A stretch of 64,000 nucleotides of DNA, from NCBI RefSeq assembly GCF_026151205.1, contig NC_087074.1, positions 5,580,001 through 5,644,000 on the forward strand, in the 5' to 3' direction. Of this stretch, positions 1-12,601 are shown piece by piece. Origin of the DNA: Bolinopsis microptera. Taxonomy: Eukaryota; Ctenophora; Tentaculata; Lobata; Bolinopsidae. Numbering within the stretch: position 1 is the stretch's first letter; each line of letters opens with the position of its first letter. The translations under genes and the position numbers were made by a program. The notes below the pieces were generated by a model. The model made no database searches and was not told the DNA's origin. It was given only the letters and a program-made list of their open reading frames with translations.

Positions 1-680
1 TGAGTGGTACGAGAAAGGGTTTAAAGCACAGAAAAACTTACTCGCAGGTATTATATTTAACTAGCAGGAACCCGTCTAACCCTAAAGTGGTGTCAAGACT
101 CGAGAGACTAAAATAATTATTACCTATTTAATTCGCGTTTTTGACACCACTTGAGAGTCCAAATTTTGGGCACTAAAATTATTATTCCTTGGCCAATTTT
201 TTATTTTTTCATGCTGATTTGAAGGCCATTAAAGCATTTGACCCAGTCAAAAAAGTTTCAGTTGTATATGTTTTACAGTTTTTGCGGAAAGTCGCGTTAA
301 AGTTGATGCCGTGGTGTCAGTAAAATGGCACGGATATATACACATATATATATCGTCTCGCTTTATATATAGTAAGATATCCATGCAACTTTAATTTACT
401 TGGTTATCTAATTTAGTTTGTTTAATTCTCGAGTGAACTTTGTATTTTCTCACGCTAAAATCAAAGCAAATATGCTCCGTTTACCGTCCACAGAGAATAC
501 CCGTTATTTCGCTTGCATTAACTAGGAGGTATTTTACGACTTGCCGGCTTGGTGTAAGTTCCCTGCTCGAAAATATCCGGTTGGATACGGTTGAATGGTT
601 AAGTAACAATTTATCAAAATATAACGGTTATAAAGCTTGAAAGCTTGAAACATTCCACCGGACGTGGAAACATTTCCGCA
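1..680. other. no gene seen
   Basis: AT-rich sequence with stop codons in all frames at short intervals. The only longer open stretch (440-640, + strand) has no recognisable motif or splice context and reads like chance. Nothing else is supportable. Confidence 0.5.
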
Positions 681-832
681 TTATTATACTGTCCTCTAGA
701 TAATATTATACTGTCCTCTAGATAATATTATACTGTCCTCTAGATAATATTATACTGTCCTCTAGATAATATTATACTGTCCTCTAGATAATATTATACT
801 GTCCTCTAGATAATATTATACTGTCCTCTATA
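681..832. repeat. 22-bp minisatellite, 7 copies
   Basis: Seven near-perfect head-to-tail copies of a 22-bp AT-rich unit containing ACTGTCCTCTAGA. The last copy loses the final TAGA and runs into unique sequence. The copies are almost identical, which points to recent expansion. Confidence 0.9.
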
Positions 833-1391
833 ATGTACTGTCTCTGGTTTAGAGACTCGAGAGTCATTCTTCCTGCATCTAATGGTATTTAGAGCAGTTA
901 AGCTGTGTTGCTGGTAAATACCCACTGGGTACTAATGGCTTGACTGAGCATTCATTGTGGTATGCACAATATGTAATGACTCTGAGTATTATTGATTAGA
1001 TATGGGGGTTGATCCAGGTTCCTGGATCTTGAGTTGGGAGATCTCCGACTGTAGAGTAGTTCTGCAGAGCGCATACCTCGCATACCTCGCTGTGATTCCC
1101 ACAGTTAATTATTAATGATTAATTATTGTAAGATATTTTGTCTGCTCCTTCGATATAAGTAATTTAACTTGAATATTAACTACTTCCCCAGGAATCAATC
1201 TGGCGTGTTTGATCGTGTTAAAGGGAGAGGAGCCCTCAACTAACTACCAACTTCACTCTCTCTGTAAGTTAAATCACTTATTAGTATGATTTACTGTGAG
1301 TTAAATTACTTTTTATTATTTACCTTATTTAGTTGTCGGTGTTACTGAGGATGAGTATTGGTGTGATACCCTGGCTTTGTCAAGGATTAGG
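833..1391. other. no gene seen
   Basis: Unique AT-rich sequence with no exon-like open frame, conserved motif or repeat of note. Confidence 0.4.
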
Positions 1392-1945
1392 TAATGTGTC
1401 ATGTGAGTGATACTTGACAGACAAGAACAAGATTGATTGTAAAAACTTCAATAATAACAAAATAGCTGTCTGGTTATTGGTAAAGGTTAATAATACTCAT
1501 ATTATCAAATCATTTCTTCACTGAGTCTATTAAAAAACAATCAGAAATTTGAATGAATGAAATATCATGTGAGTGATACTTGACAGACAAGAACAAGATT
1601 GATAGTAAAAACTTCAATAATAAAATTGCTGTCTGGTTATTGGTAATGGTTAATAATATGGATATCTAAACTGCACTAGTGGATGATGTAATTGCAAATC
1701 CCAGCACAGTATTCCAGAGGTTTTGCAAATACCACCAAAATCCAATCCTAAAAAAAGTATAATTATGATTAAAAGGCCCATCCCTACTTTTATATTTCAC
1801 CACCATGGTGAATTACAAATATCTCTATTGTCAATAATATGGATATTTAAACTCCACTAGTTGAAATGATGTCATAGACAATGCCAGCACAGTGTTCCAG
1901 ATTTTTTGTATCCATCATTATAAGATCCAATCCTGAAAACAGTAT
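1392..1945. repeat. segmental duplication, two pairs of diverged copies
   Basis: A block of about 100 bp starting CATGTGAGTGATACTTGACA at about 1,397 recurs at about 1,566 with small indels. The following block, starting AATATGGATAT near 1,655, recurs near 1,837 with more divergence. The order A-A'-B-B' suggests duplication of a larger unit followed by decay. No coding potential was seen. Confidence 0.7.
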
Positions 1946-2203
1946 TTACCGTTTCACCAGCAGGAGCAAGGTGTGGTAAGATTAAAGTAGCACACTTGAT
2001 CAACAGGGAGTCAATTATAATCACCAATCCTGAAAACAGTATTTACCGTTTCACCATCAGGAGCAAGGTGTGGTAAGATTAAAGTAGCACACTTGATCAA
2101 CAGGGAGTCAATTATAATCACCAATCCTGAAAGCAGTATTTACCGTTTCACCATCAGGAGCAAGGTGTGGTAAGATTAAAGTAGCACACTTGATGAACAG
2201 GGA
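1931..2203. repeat. 97-bp tandem repeat, three copies
   Basis: Three head-to-tail copies start with TCCTGAA at 1,931, 2,028 and 2,125 (exact 97-bp spacing). They differ at only a few positions, for example CAGCAGGAG versus CATCAGGAG. The third copy breaks off in AACAGGGAGGCTGTC. Confidence 0.9.
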
Positions 2204-2431
2204 GGCTGTCTCCCCCGAGGAGAGCTAGTGGACCAGGTACTCAGGATCCACTTAGTAGACCTTATATTAGCACTACGGATGCGTTTCTTCTCTTTACCAT
2301 GACATTTGAACTACTCCACCCATCGCACATTGCAGTCATATCTCCATTCATGGTCAACAATCATACGATTTTAAGTGGCTCAAGATTTCGATTATGTCGT
2401 TGAGTTCACTTGTGAATTGTGCTGCTAACCC

Positions 2432-2581
2432 TCAATATGTCAAAAAGCTGTCGTTATTGCAAAATTCTGTGCACCTTCGAGCGTTCCATTTCTTGCCATA
2501 TATGGGCATGGCCACAACAATTATTGTTTCTTTACCAACACAATCTACCCATTCCTCTTCAGAAAGAATGCAATGTCTCAT
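2432..2581 (-). pseudogene. short protein-like fragment, possibly a broken gene
   Basis: An ATG-started 49-codon frame with a composition unlike the chance frames around it. It is rich in Cys, Trp and acidic or aromatic residues, with motifs such as EEEWVDCVGKE and YGKKWNARRCTEFCNN. The same frame continues for about 26 more codons beyond the stop before a second stop, which suggests decay. It lies just left of a 3.5-kb repeat element, and a second Cys-rich fragment on the same strand lies just right of that element. I do not recognise the family. It may be the remnant of one gene split by the element, or chance. Confidence 0.3.
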
Positions 2582-2674
2582 TTTATCCAAGTTGATGAAT
2601 CAGCTTGTAAAATAGTAGGTCACATGACCAAAACAACTACAAGACAGTAACAGAACCACCAGGTATATTATAGT

Positions 2675-2708
<34 letters not shown>

Positions 2709-2734
2709 GACATGTCTCCAATGTCTCCCGCACC

Positions 2735-2968
2735 TTATCTTTTCGAAAAAGACAAAGACATTGGAGACATTGGAGACATTGGAGACATTGGAGACACAGC
2801 TTTTGGAGACATTGGAGACATTTGGGACATTTGGGACATTGGGGACATTAGAGACACAGCTTTTGGAGACATTGGAGACACAGCTTTTGGAGACATTGGA
2901 GACATTGGGGACATTTGGGACATTGGGGACATTAGAGACACAGCTTTTGGAGACATTGGAGACACAGC
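2735..2968. repeat. GACATTGGA minisatellite (left arm)
   Basis: Tandem 9-mers GACATTGGA with variants GACATTTGG and GACATTAGA, interspersed with GACACAGCTTTTGGA blocks. It is open in several frames on both strands only because the unit length is a multiple of three. I do not regard the resulting Asp-Ile-Gly or Met-Ser-Pro repeats as proteins. Confidence 0.9.
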
Positions 2969-5958
2969 CTCCTCCTCCTCCTCCTCCTCCTCCTCCTCCT
3001 CTTCCTCCTCAGTCCTCCTCAGTCGTTCTCCTCCTCCTCCTGAGTCCTCCTCCTCCTGAGTCCTCCTCCTCCTGAGTCCTCCTCCTCCTGAGTCCTCCTA
3101 CTCCTCTTCATCCTCCTCCTCTTCCTCCTCAATCATCAGTCCTCCTCTTCAGTCCTCCTCCTCATCTTTCTCGTCAGTCTTCCTCCTCCTCCTCAGTCCT
3201 CCCCAAGTCCCCCTCCTCCTCAGTCCTCCCCCAGTCCCCCCTCCTATTCAGTCCTCATCCTCCTCCTCCTCAGTTCTCCTCAGTCCTCCTCCTTCTCAGT
3301 CCTCCTCCTGAGTCCTCTTCCTGAGTCCTCCTCCTGAGTCCTCCCCCTCTTCCTCCTGAGTCCTCCTCCTGGTTCATCCTCCTCCTAGTTCCTCCACCTT
3401 CTCCTTCTCCTCCTCAGTCATTCTCCTCCTCCTCCTCCTCAGTCATCCTCTTCAGTACTCCTCAGTCCTCCTCCTTCTCAGTCCTCCTCAGTCCTCTTCC
3501 TGAGTTCTCCTCCTCCTCAGTCCTCCTTCTGGGTCCTTCTCCTCCTAGGTCCTCCCCCTCCTCCTCCTATTCACTCCTCAGTTTTCCTGAGTCCTTCTCC
3601 TGAGTCCTCCTCCTGAGTCCTCCTCCTGGGTCCTCCTCCTAGGTCCTCCTCCTTCTCCTCCTCAGTCCTTCTCCTCCTCCTCCTCAGTCCTCCTCCTCCT
3701 CCCTCTCAGTCATCCTCCTCAGCCATCCTCCTCAGTCCTCCTCCTCCTCAGTCCTCATCCTCATCGTCCTCTTCAGTCCTCCTCCTCCTGGGTCCTCTTC
3801 CTCCTCTTCATCCTCCTCTTCCTCCTCAGTCCTCAGTCCTCAGTCCTCCTCCTCATCCTTCTCGTCAGTCCTCCTCCTCCTCAGTCCTCCCCAGTCCCCC
3901 TCCTCCTCCTATTCAGTCCTCCTCCTCCTCCTCAGTTCTCCTCAGTCCTCCTCCTTCTCATTCCTCCTAAGTCCTCCTCCTGAGTCCTCCCCCTCTTCCT
4001 CCTGAGTCCTCCTCCTGGTTCATCCTCCTCCTAGTTCCTCCACCTTCTCCTTCTCCTCCTCAGTCCTTCTCCTCCTCTCCTCCTCAGTCATCCTCTTCAG
4101 TACTCCTCAGTCCTCCTCCTTCTCAGTCCTCCTCCTTCTCAGTCCTCCTCAGTCCTCTTCCTGAGTTCTCCTCCTCCTCCTCCTCCTCAGTCCTCCTTCT
4201 CGGTCCTCCTCCTCCTAGGTCCTCCCCCTCCTCCTCCTATTCACTCTTCAGTTTTCCTGAGTCCTTCTCCTGAGTCCTCCTCCTGAGTCCTCCTCCTGGG
4301 TCCTTCTCCTCCTAGGTCCTCCTCCTTCTCCTCCTCAGTCCTTCTCCTCCTCCTCCTCAGTCCTCCTCCTCCTCCCTTTCAGTCATCCTCCTCAGCCATC
4401 CTCCTCAGTCCTCCTCCTCCTCCTCAGTCCTCATCCTCATCGTCCTCTTCAGTCCTCCTCTTCCTGGGTCCTCTTCCTCCTCTTCATCCTCCTCCTCTTC
4501 CTCCTCAGTCCTCAGTCCTCAGTCCTCCTCCTCATCCTTCACAGTCCTCCTCCTCCTCCCTCTCAGTCATCCTCCTCAGCCATCCTCCTCAGTCCTCCTC
4601 CTCCTCAGTCCTCATCCTCATCGTCCTCTTCAGTCCTCCTCCTCCTGGGTCCTCTTCCTCCTCTTCATCCTCCTCTTCCTCCTCAGTCCTCAGTCCTCAG
4701 TCCTCCTCCTCATCCTTCTCGTCAGTCCTCCTCCTCCTCAGTCCTCCCCAGTCCCCCTCCTCCTCCTATTCAGTCCTCCTCCTCCTCCTCAGTTCTCCTC
4801 AGTCCTCCTCCTTCTCATTCCTCCTAAGTCCTCCTCCTGAGTCCTCCCCCTCTTCCTCCTGAGTCCTCCTCCTGGTTCATCCTCCTCCTAGTTCCTCCAC
4901 CTTCTCCTTCTCCTCCTCAGTCCTTCTCCTCCTCTCCTCCTCAGTCATCCTCTTCAGTACTCCTCAGTCCTCCTCCTTCTCAGTCCTCCTCCTTCTCAGT
5001 CCTCCTCAGTCCTCTTCCTGAGTTCTCCTCCTCCTCCTCCTCCTCAGTCCTCCTTCTCGGTCCTCCTCCTCCTAGGTCCTCCCCCTCCTCCTCCTATTCA
5101 CTCTTCAGTTTTCCTGAGTCCTTCTCCTGAGTCCTCCTCCTGAGTCCTCCTCCTGGGTCCTTCTCCTCCTAGGTCCTCCTCCTTCTCCTCCTCAGTCCTT
5201 CTCCTCCTCCTCCTCAGTCCTCCTCCTCCTCCCTTTCAGTCATCCTCCTCAGCCATCCTCCTCAGTCCTCCTCCTCCTCCTCAGTCCTCATCCTCATCGT
5301 CCTCTTCAGTCCTCCTCTTCCTGGGTCCTCTTCCTCCTCTTCATCCTCCTCCTCTTCCTCCTCAGTCCTCAGTCCTCAGTCCTCCTCCTCATCCTTCTCG
5401 TCAGTCCTCCTCCTCCTCAGTCCTCCCCAGTCCCCCTCCTCCTATTCAGTCCTCCTCCTCCGCCTCAGTTTTCCTCAGTCCTCCTCCTTCTCATTCCTCC
5501 TAAGTCCTCCTCCTGAGTCCTCCTCCTCTTCCTCCTGAGTCCCCCTCCTGGTTCATCCTCCTCCTAGTTCCTCCACCTTCTCCTTCTCCTCCTCAGTCCT
5601 TCTCCTCCTCCTCCTCCTCAGTCATCCTCTTCAGTACTCCTGAGTCCTCCTCCTTCTCAGTCCTTTTCCTGAGTTCTCCTCCTCCTCCTCCTGAGTCCTC
5701 TTTCTGGGTCCTCCTCCTAGGTCCTCCTCCTTCTCCTCCTCAGTCCTACTCCTCCTCCTCAGTCCTTTTCCTCTTCCTCCTCCTCCTCCTCCCTCTCAGT
5801 CATCCTCCTCAGCCATCCTCCTCAGCCATCCTCCTCAGTACTCCTCAGTCCTCCTCCTTCTCAGTCCTCCTCAGTCCTCTTCCTGAGTCCTCATCCTCCT
5901 CCTTCTCTTCCTGAGTCCTCCTCCTGGGTCATCCTCCTCCTAGATCCTCCTCCTTCTC
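2969..5958. repeat. 3-kb TCC/TCCTGAGTCC low-complexity array with higher-order repeats
   Basis: A pyrimidine-rich strand (polypurine on the other) built of TCC units punctuated by CAGTCC and GAGTCC. Larger blocks recur: the module with CATCCTCCTCAGCCATCC appears near 3,714, 4,384, 4,570, 5,243 and 5,803, so there is a higher-order period of about 670 bp plus a 186-bp partial duplication. Non-coding. Confidence 0.9.
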
Positions 5959-5965
5959 CAATCAT

Positions 5966-6166
5966 ACATCTACGTCTCCAGTGTCTCCAATGTCTCCAAT
6001 GTCTCCAAAAGCTTTGTCTCCAATGTCTCCAATGTCCACAATGTCTCCAATGTCTCCAATGTCTCCAAAAGCTGTGTCTCCAATGTCTCCAATGTCTCCA
6101 GGACATGTCTCTGCACCCTATCTTTTCAAAAAAGACAAAAGACATTGGAGACATTGGAGACATGTC
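5966..6166. repeat. GACATTGGA minisatellite, inverted copy (right arm)
   Basis: Tandem CAATGTCTC/GTCTCCAAT units in the opposite orientation to the array at 2,735-2,968, including the same AAAGCTGTGTCTCC interruptions. Together the two form the long inverted-repeat arms of the surrounding element. Confidence 0.85.
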
Positions 6167-6181
6167 ACCCCCCCCATTATA

Positions 6182-6300
6182 TAGTTCAGGTGTAATATTA
6201 TGGCAAAACGCCCAGCCATCCACTGAATGGTTCGACCAATTTCTACACTTCGCCCCAGCAGCTAACGGATTTACTTGAACACAGCGCGGCAATTCTATCG
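6182..6300 (-). pseudogene. Cys/His-rich protein fragment
   Basis: The minus strand encodes RCVQVNPLAAGAKCRNW followed by VDGWAFCHN and PELY, ending at the edge of the 3.5-kb element. The spacing Cys-x(10)-Cys, then GWxFCH, resembles small zinc-binding C-x-n-C...C-x-H modules in which a GxxCxN and a GxxxCxxH are paired. I infer a metal-binding motif but cannot name a family. The frame has no clear start or splice site and runs directly into low-complexity repeat, so it is probably a fragment. Confidence 0.25.
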
Positions 6301-9300
6301 TGTTGGCGTGACGTGTAGACTTTTGTTTGTGGTTACTTAGCTTATATATTTTATTTGAAATACAGGAGAAACGACTCGCAACAAGTTTTGAAGTTATTTA
6401 ACGTGGTCGCCAGGCTGATTGCATAAAATGATACTTCGATAGGTTATCAAACGGCCGGTGCTGGGGTCGACTAAATTTTGTTATTTATATACCAATACCC
6501 AGGAATGTGTTAAAGTTTCATATAGCGCCGTAAAAGCAAGATAGAAACTCCCGGTCCTGGTCCTAATAGAAACTGCCTCCCTGATGGATCACTAAACTGG
6601 TGTTGACTCTATATTTCTGCATTGCTGAGATTTGACTTGGACTGCTCAAGTGTCGGGTCTAATATTAAAGTCACTATTGTGACAATACATTAGAACTTTA
6701 ATATAAAGGCCGAGCACCATTACCTCTGTCCGTGTAATTGAATCGAGCGCCGCAATGTCTGTGTGTGCATAATTCAAGAGGTACTATACCGTGATTTGTC
6801 ACTATTTGAGAGCTGTCCAATAGCCTTGAGGCACCTTTGAGCCACTGCCAACACACATTCGAACTTTAATTGAGACAAATTATGTAGTGTCGAATATATG
6901 AATGCGATTATTGAAAATAAATACATAGTGCGAGATTAGTCATTGCGAGGTTAGTCAGTGCGGTGTATAAGATACCACGTCCTCTCAATTCCTCTCACTG
7001 TATTGATGAATCAGCCCTCTAGATCGCTGAATCAAAACAAAAAGGGGAAATTTCCTATTTCTCCGCAAGTTCATATTAGAGTATATAACCGGTGTACATT
7101 AGATGTATTGTAAAGATTGGTCAAACACGTGCAGTAGAATAGCGCCTCTTTGCTTCAGTGATCACTTTGAAAGTAAACGTTTTAAATAGCAAGTGAGGAT
7201 GAATGAAACGACTTCGTGGACCATTTAAATTCCATACCTTTTAAATATCAAAGCTTTCGTAAATCATTCTAATGTATTTAAGTGATTTCACGGATTCAGT
7301 GGTTTGAATGTTAAATGGGCACCAGATCAAATTACAATGTACATGTTGGACTGAAGAAATTTTGTATTTAATTCCAGAAAATAAAGAGTTTCACCGCGAA
7401 TTAATTGAATCTGCAGAATTTGTAAGGTTTCCCAGTTATCTTCCCTTGTGCCCTCTGCGCAACAATTAAGTCCGCATCTTCAATTGTAACACTCCGAGGA
7501 GAATGTGTGAATGGTTTAGTTACATTTAAGTTCCAAGTACCGAGAGAACTGCAGGTCACGGTATGATATGATCTCTAATCTCTATAATAATAGAAATTAG
7601 AGATCAAATGTGGTCATGTGACTGCGGCCTTTGTTGCTGGTGCCTGGTTTGAGTGGTCAAATAACTTCAAATAACTTAAATAACTTACAACTGACTTTGT
7701 AGTCACAGTGTACACTGGTGGAGTTAGTAAATTATTGAGTTCTGCAATTACTCGGGATAAAACTGAGACAACTGTTAATAAATTGAATAGTGTCACGAAT
7801 AGTGTCACGTGACATTGTCCTGTCACGTGATATTACTTTTTAAGCAATCAAAACTCTCAAACCTTGTCAAATTCTGTAATTTTTGGAATTTGCACCTGCC
7901 AAAATCAGCACTAGTTAAATTTTTAACATACTTAGAACCTCAGGTGTAGTTGTTGATATAGATTTTATAATGTGTGCCAAAATTTTTTGCAATAAATGGA
8001 ACTTGTTAATTGATCTAAAGGCAAGGTAATTATAAATTGTACAGTACTTAACAACAGCGCTAATTATAATTCCTGGCATGGAGAGGACAACTCGTGTGAA
8101 ATGTCGAAAAAAGAGTTGAATCGAAATATTATTAATTTATATAAACAGTGTATGTTCAATAAAGTATGTGTTCAATATAAAGTAAGTGCAAATGTTCATG
8201 TATGTGATACTATATTCCTCACAGAAGCCGCACTCTGTTATAAATCTGCTACTTTAATGTCACCAGCACATAATATCCTATCTTTATGTTAAATATGTTG
8301 AGCGTGTTTACAGCGTTACAGGAACATCTCAACAATTCACTCTAGCACTCACCTTGACGCACTGAGTGGGGAGGCAGTGTTGTGTTATACCACTTTACCA
8401 CTTAGATACCCTGGTTAAACAACGTCCCCGAACAGCTGCATTACAGCAGCTCAGACTTATTGACTTTACTTAATAATGAAACATTTGCCGGGGAGAGCCC
8501 CCTATTGGTGGAGCAATAGTTTCACTGTAATATTGGCAGCAACTTTATCTTAAATTAAACGAGTTCATTAGTTATCAACGCAGGGAGGACACCAACTTTC
8601 TCTCAGTGAAATCTAATAATTATATATTATCATATTATAGGCTAGAGCAAACCCGTATATCAATAATAAACCGCACCCTCGTCCGTCACGTGACGCATAA
8701 CTTGAAACCAAACTGTCAGAGGTGCGGTCACGTGATATTAGAGGTACTGGCGCGTTGTTGTGGGTACAGACCTTGACTGGGAGACCTTACTTGATCAAAT
8801 TTGCACGACTTCTCCTCCCTGTCATGTCGACAAGTGATAAGAAATTCAGGTTCAAGTGTACATAATTTGTCAAAATCTCAATTTTAACGCCGCTAAAAAT
8901 ATGCCCTGAATATAGAATATTCTGAAGGAGAGGGTATGTTTCCGCGCTAGTAGTATCGGGGCATTATAAAGCTATATAATAATGCAGTGTTGTTAGTGTT
9001 GAAGTGTTAAGTACGCACTGGGTTTGAAGTTACTGGGTTAATTGCCTGGCAACCAGGGTACAGGAAGTTAGAAAATATGTTGATATGAATGTTTTAAATT
9101 AACTTTAATGTTAAGCTTGGAATTTGTTATTTTTTTCTGGGAATTTTATGATTTTAACCTGTGGTGATTTTACTGTTTCACAGGCTTAAAATAGTTTAGA
9201 GAATTTGAAACTTTTAAAGATCATAATATATATAACATAATATTGTAAGTTTTAGTCCGGGGAAAGAATGTAAAGAAGTCGCGAGAAGTATCGAAAATGA

Positions 9301-11809
9301 GATGTTTTCCCCGAGCCTTGATGTATGCTCAAACTTCAGTCATTCCCCTGCGTTCATGACTTTGACAGGTGCATTAAACAGATGACTTTGCCACAAAAGT
9401 GTTACAAAATTGTAACACATACAAAATCATCTTGTGAATTTGTGAGCTATCTTTAGATCATTGAAAGATGCTAATTTTTATGGGTTCCCTTCTAGAACAA
9501 ATCTATTTCGTTACTCTTCAATAACAGGACGTGACGTTCAGAAAATATCGGCAAAGCGACATATAATATAATATACATTATTCAACATAATATATTGTAC
9601 ATGTTAACATATAATAATATGTTAGTGGACATTAGTGCCAATAATTGCTCCTCGGTACTTGGTCCTCACTAGTACAGAAGTAAAACGTATGCGGAGGTAA
9701 TCTTATACCTCTCAGTGAATAGCACTGCCGGGTTTATCTGACACTTTTCGTACTATGATGGACTACCCTACATTAGGCACTGTATATCTTATGTATATGA
9801 ATCGTAGGGACTGTTTAATGTTTGATTCCTGGTAGAATTCTCCAAAGGGGCTCATGAAAAACTTAAGAGCATGGTCATATTTCCTTAAAAGGTCAAATTA
9901 TGAGATTTTGAATGATTCTGAAATAAGTGATTGTTATTTCCGATCAGGAGATAACTTGTATTTTACGAGTTTACCACTACATGATTGAAACTGATTAGCA
10001 TAATATGACTAGTTGTGATTCACCAGATTTAGGTTTTCTGCGACTTCAATCCCGAAATGTTTCACAGTGCTGGATTTTTGTTTCATTTACGTGATCTGAA
10101 GGGTGGCTACTACTGGGTAGCACGGCACTATTTATTAATTTATTATAACTTTTCCGCTTTTACAGAGTTTTTCAACTCGTTGCACAGTTTTATGATTTCA
10201 AATTTGTCGAACGACTCGGTAGAATTTTTGGCGCTTAATTTTTGTATGTGTGTTTAAACCTTGTCTGGGACGGAGTTTTATTGAACAATTATTTTAAATC
10301 CTGACGATATTTCTCTAGTCTTCAAGTATTATATACGATCCTAATTCATGCCTCACAAACATGATAAGCGACTATAATATGATTTGTTCAGGTTAGTGTA
10401 GCACGGAACTGGAAGCAGTTTACTATATAATATTAGTATATGAACTTGCACAGATATAATATAACCACAAACTTTGCTGTCAAATTCCTAGACAAGTCGT
10501 CATGTTCCTCAATTCCCCGTGTCTGACTTCCTCAATTCACCGGACCAAACTTTTAATCAACCACCCATAAATTTGTCCAAGAGCTCGCTCTTACTTCAGT
10601 AATCTCTCAAATTAATCTTCTAGATCATGCGATAAACTCAAGCGAGTTCTTGTGAACCCCTGCGCTTAGAATCGACAGCAACAACTGTTAGCATGTCCAA
10701 TGGACGTTTGCAAATGGCAGTGATTATCGTTTATTTGGAGATAGAAGACAGATCATCCACCGGGTTGTGCTCTAATTGGAAGATGTGTGATTTGAATATT
10801 ATTTGGAATGTTATTCTAAGTGGAGGACGATTGATATGCATATTGCTTGCAATTAGGAGTCTATGCTAATGATATTCAAAGAAATTGATAAACTATTTGC
10901 GATTATTTTGTGAACACCGGAGAGCTATAATAAATTGAAAGAAGACAGAATTTGATTTAATGCTGCCCACACTCACAGAGGTCCAGTTAAACTGGATTAA
11001 ATTCATCAAATCAAGAATCTAATGAGGTCGTGAGTTTAATAATCACCAAAAGAGGAGATATAGCTGACAGGTTGATAGAGTTGCAATAGTATCATGGCAT
11101 TACGTGGTTTAGTTGGGGTCTTTGAGTCACGTGTGGCCTGTTTGAATTAGCTGGAGGTGAGGTGTATCCATATTTCATACTTGTCAGGCTTGGTAGAGTC
11201 AACGCACGTGCATAATTCTCAGCGCACGTGCAAATCCGTAATGAATCATTTAGCACACGTGTTATATTGAAATATTGATCGTTCAGAGGTTAACTTTCGC
11301 CAGTAAGTGCTTTAAATGCTGTCAGGTGTTGTAGGTGAAAACGAGTTGCATTACAATTTAACCGAATATTCTGGAAAATATGCATTAAGGTTTGAGTTGC
11401 AGAGTTTTGAAACTGTGATCAATCTTTGAATACAGACCATTATAACGTCTTCATATTAAGGTATAGATGATAGATAATATCGCGTTACACGTGCCTGTCT
11501 ATTTTTAAGGGGCGAAACATCTGTCAAAATATTTGAAGTCTCTACGATGACTGATTGGGTTCTATGATGCAAGAATAAATAATGATTTTATCGTTTTGAA
11601 AGCAGACAAATTGATTTGTTACTGTCATAAAAACCATTTAATTTGTACCGCTGTTTGGTGGATTTTTCAACTGTCAAAAAATAAGCGTATTTTATGGAAT
11701 ATGGTTTCATTTAACACCTCCACTTTTACTTAAATTAATCGCGCAATATTCCTTAATGCTGCATAGTGGTTATTCCATTCCCTTGAGAACATTTAAAATT
11801 TCTGTCATT
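6301..11809. other. long stretch without a supportable gene
   Basis: About 5.5 kb of AT-rich sequence. Open frames are short and lack motifs, paired splice signals or homology I recognise. The only structured features are a perfect 11-bp-stem hairpin at 7,569-7,606 and a few short direct repeats. It could be the intergenic region upstream of the kinase gene or contain undetected small exons. Confidence 0.4.
7569..7606. repeat. perfect inverted repeat (11-bp arms)
   Basis: TGATCTCTAAT is followed 16 bp later by ATTAGAGATCA, its exact reverse complement. Function unknown. Confidence 0.7.
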
Positions 11810-11842
11810 GGATGGATACTACTCGGGCCACTGTGAGATTTA
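11810..11842. repeat. 33-bp direct repeat, left copy
   Basis: A 33-bp sequence including ACTACTCGGGCCACTGTGAG is repeated exactly at 12,602-12,634. The two copies bracket 759 bp. Confidence 0.85.
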
Positions 11843-12601
11843 TTAAAAATATGTATAAATAAATATGTAACATATTATTCAAATAAATAACATAATTATT
11901 AATTACTCATCATAGAACCTTTATATAAGTCTTGAACGGCAATTTGAGCATTTCATACGGTAGAATTACCCACTGTTACACATGCACATTGTTGCATAAT
12001 TGTTTTGACTTTCGACTAAGCTACGCACTTGATGACACAGGACGTCTAAATGAACTTTAAAAAGCCAAGGAACAGATCAGTTATATTGACGATATATAGA
12101 CCGGCATGGAACTATGCAGACAATTAATTATGTAGAGGATTAATTATGCAGAGAATTAATTATGCAGAGAATTATGCAGAGAATGCACTTCAAAACCCGA
12201 TACAGGACCATGCCTCTCAGATCCCTTCTAACTGTAAACATAGTGCGCTGAGTATTACCCGATCACACACATATTCCCCTAGATTTCACCATATTTGGTC
12301 ACATCCTATTTCTCAAGAAATTGAGGGACTTGCTCGACAGTCGACTCTAAGATAGATATAATACTTGATACATATTAGATAATATATACTGAATATATAT
12401 TATAATATATATGTGTCAACGAACTGGGAACTGGGATTACATCACAGCTCATACATTCAATCAAGTTGAGATATATGATAGTTCAGTGAATCAGTATATC
12501 TCCAGTATGACTATGAGTATGACAGATAACAGAACTAAATCGGCTCATTCCACAGCTATTAATATTCCTTGTTGTCATCTTTTCGCAAATTACAAAACAA
12601 G

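Larger units (their letters stand above)
2675..6175. mobile_element. 3.5-kb G/C-capped inverted-repeat element with satellite interior
   Basis: The left end is a run of 33 G (2,675-2,707) followed by TGACATGTCTCCAATGTCTC and a segment like CACCTTATCTTTTCGAAAAA. The right end is the inverted counterpart: GATAGG/TTTTCAAAAAAGAC, GGAGACATTGGAGACATGTC, A and a run of 8 C (6,168-6,175). The flanks ATTATAGT (left) and ATTATATAGT (right) resemble an imperfect target duplication. The interior is GACATTGGA-type arrays at both ends in inverted orientation, with about 3 kb of TCC-rich repeats between. No transposase frame is present, so if mobile it is non-autonomous. The architecture matches the elements at 30,013 and 35,856. 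Confidence 0.6.

Noticed and set aside
2673-3075. Three overlapping open frames of 76-128 codons in the GACATTGGA/TCC region
   Set aside because: They arise because the repeat unit is a multiple of three; the products are pure low-complexity repeats with no start context or conservation.
5891-6292. 133-codon minus-strand frame as a whole gene
   Set aside because: Only its first roughly 40 codons are protein-like; the rest is translated satellite and the G/C cap.
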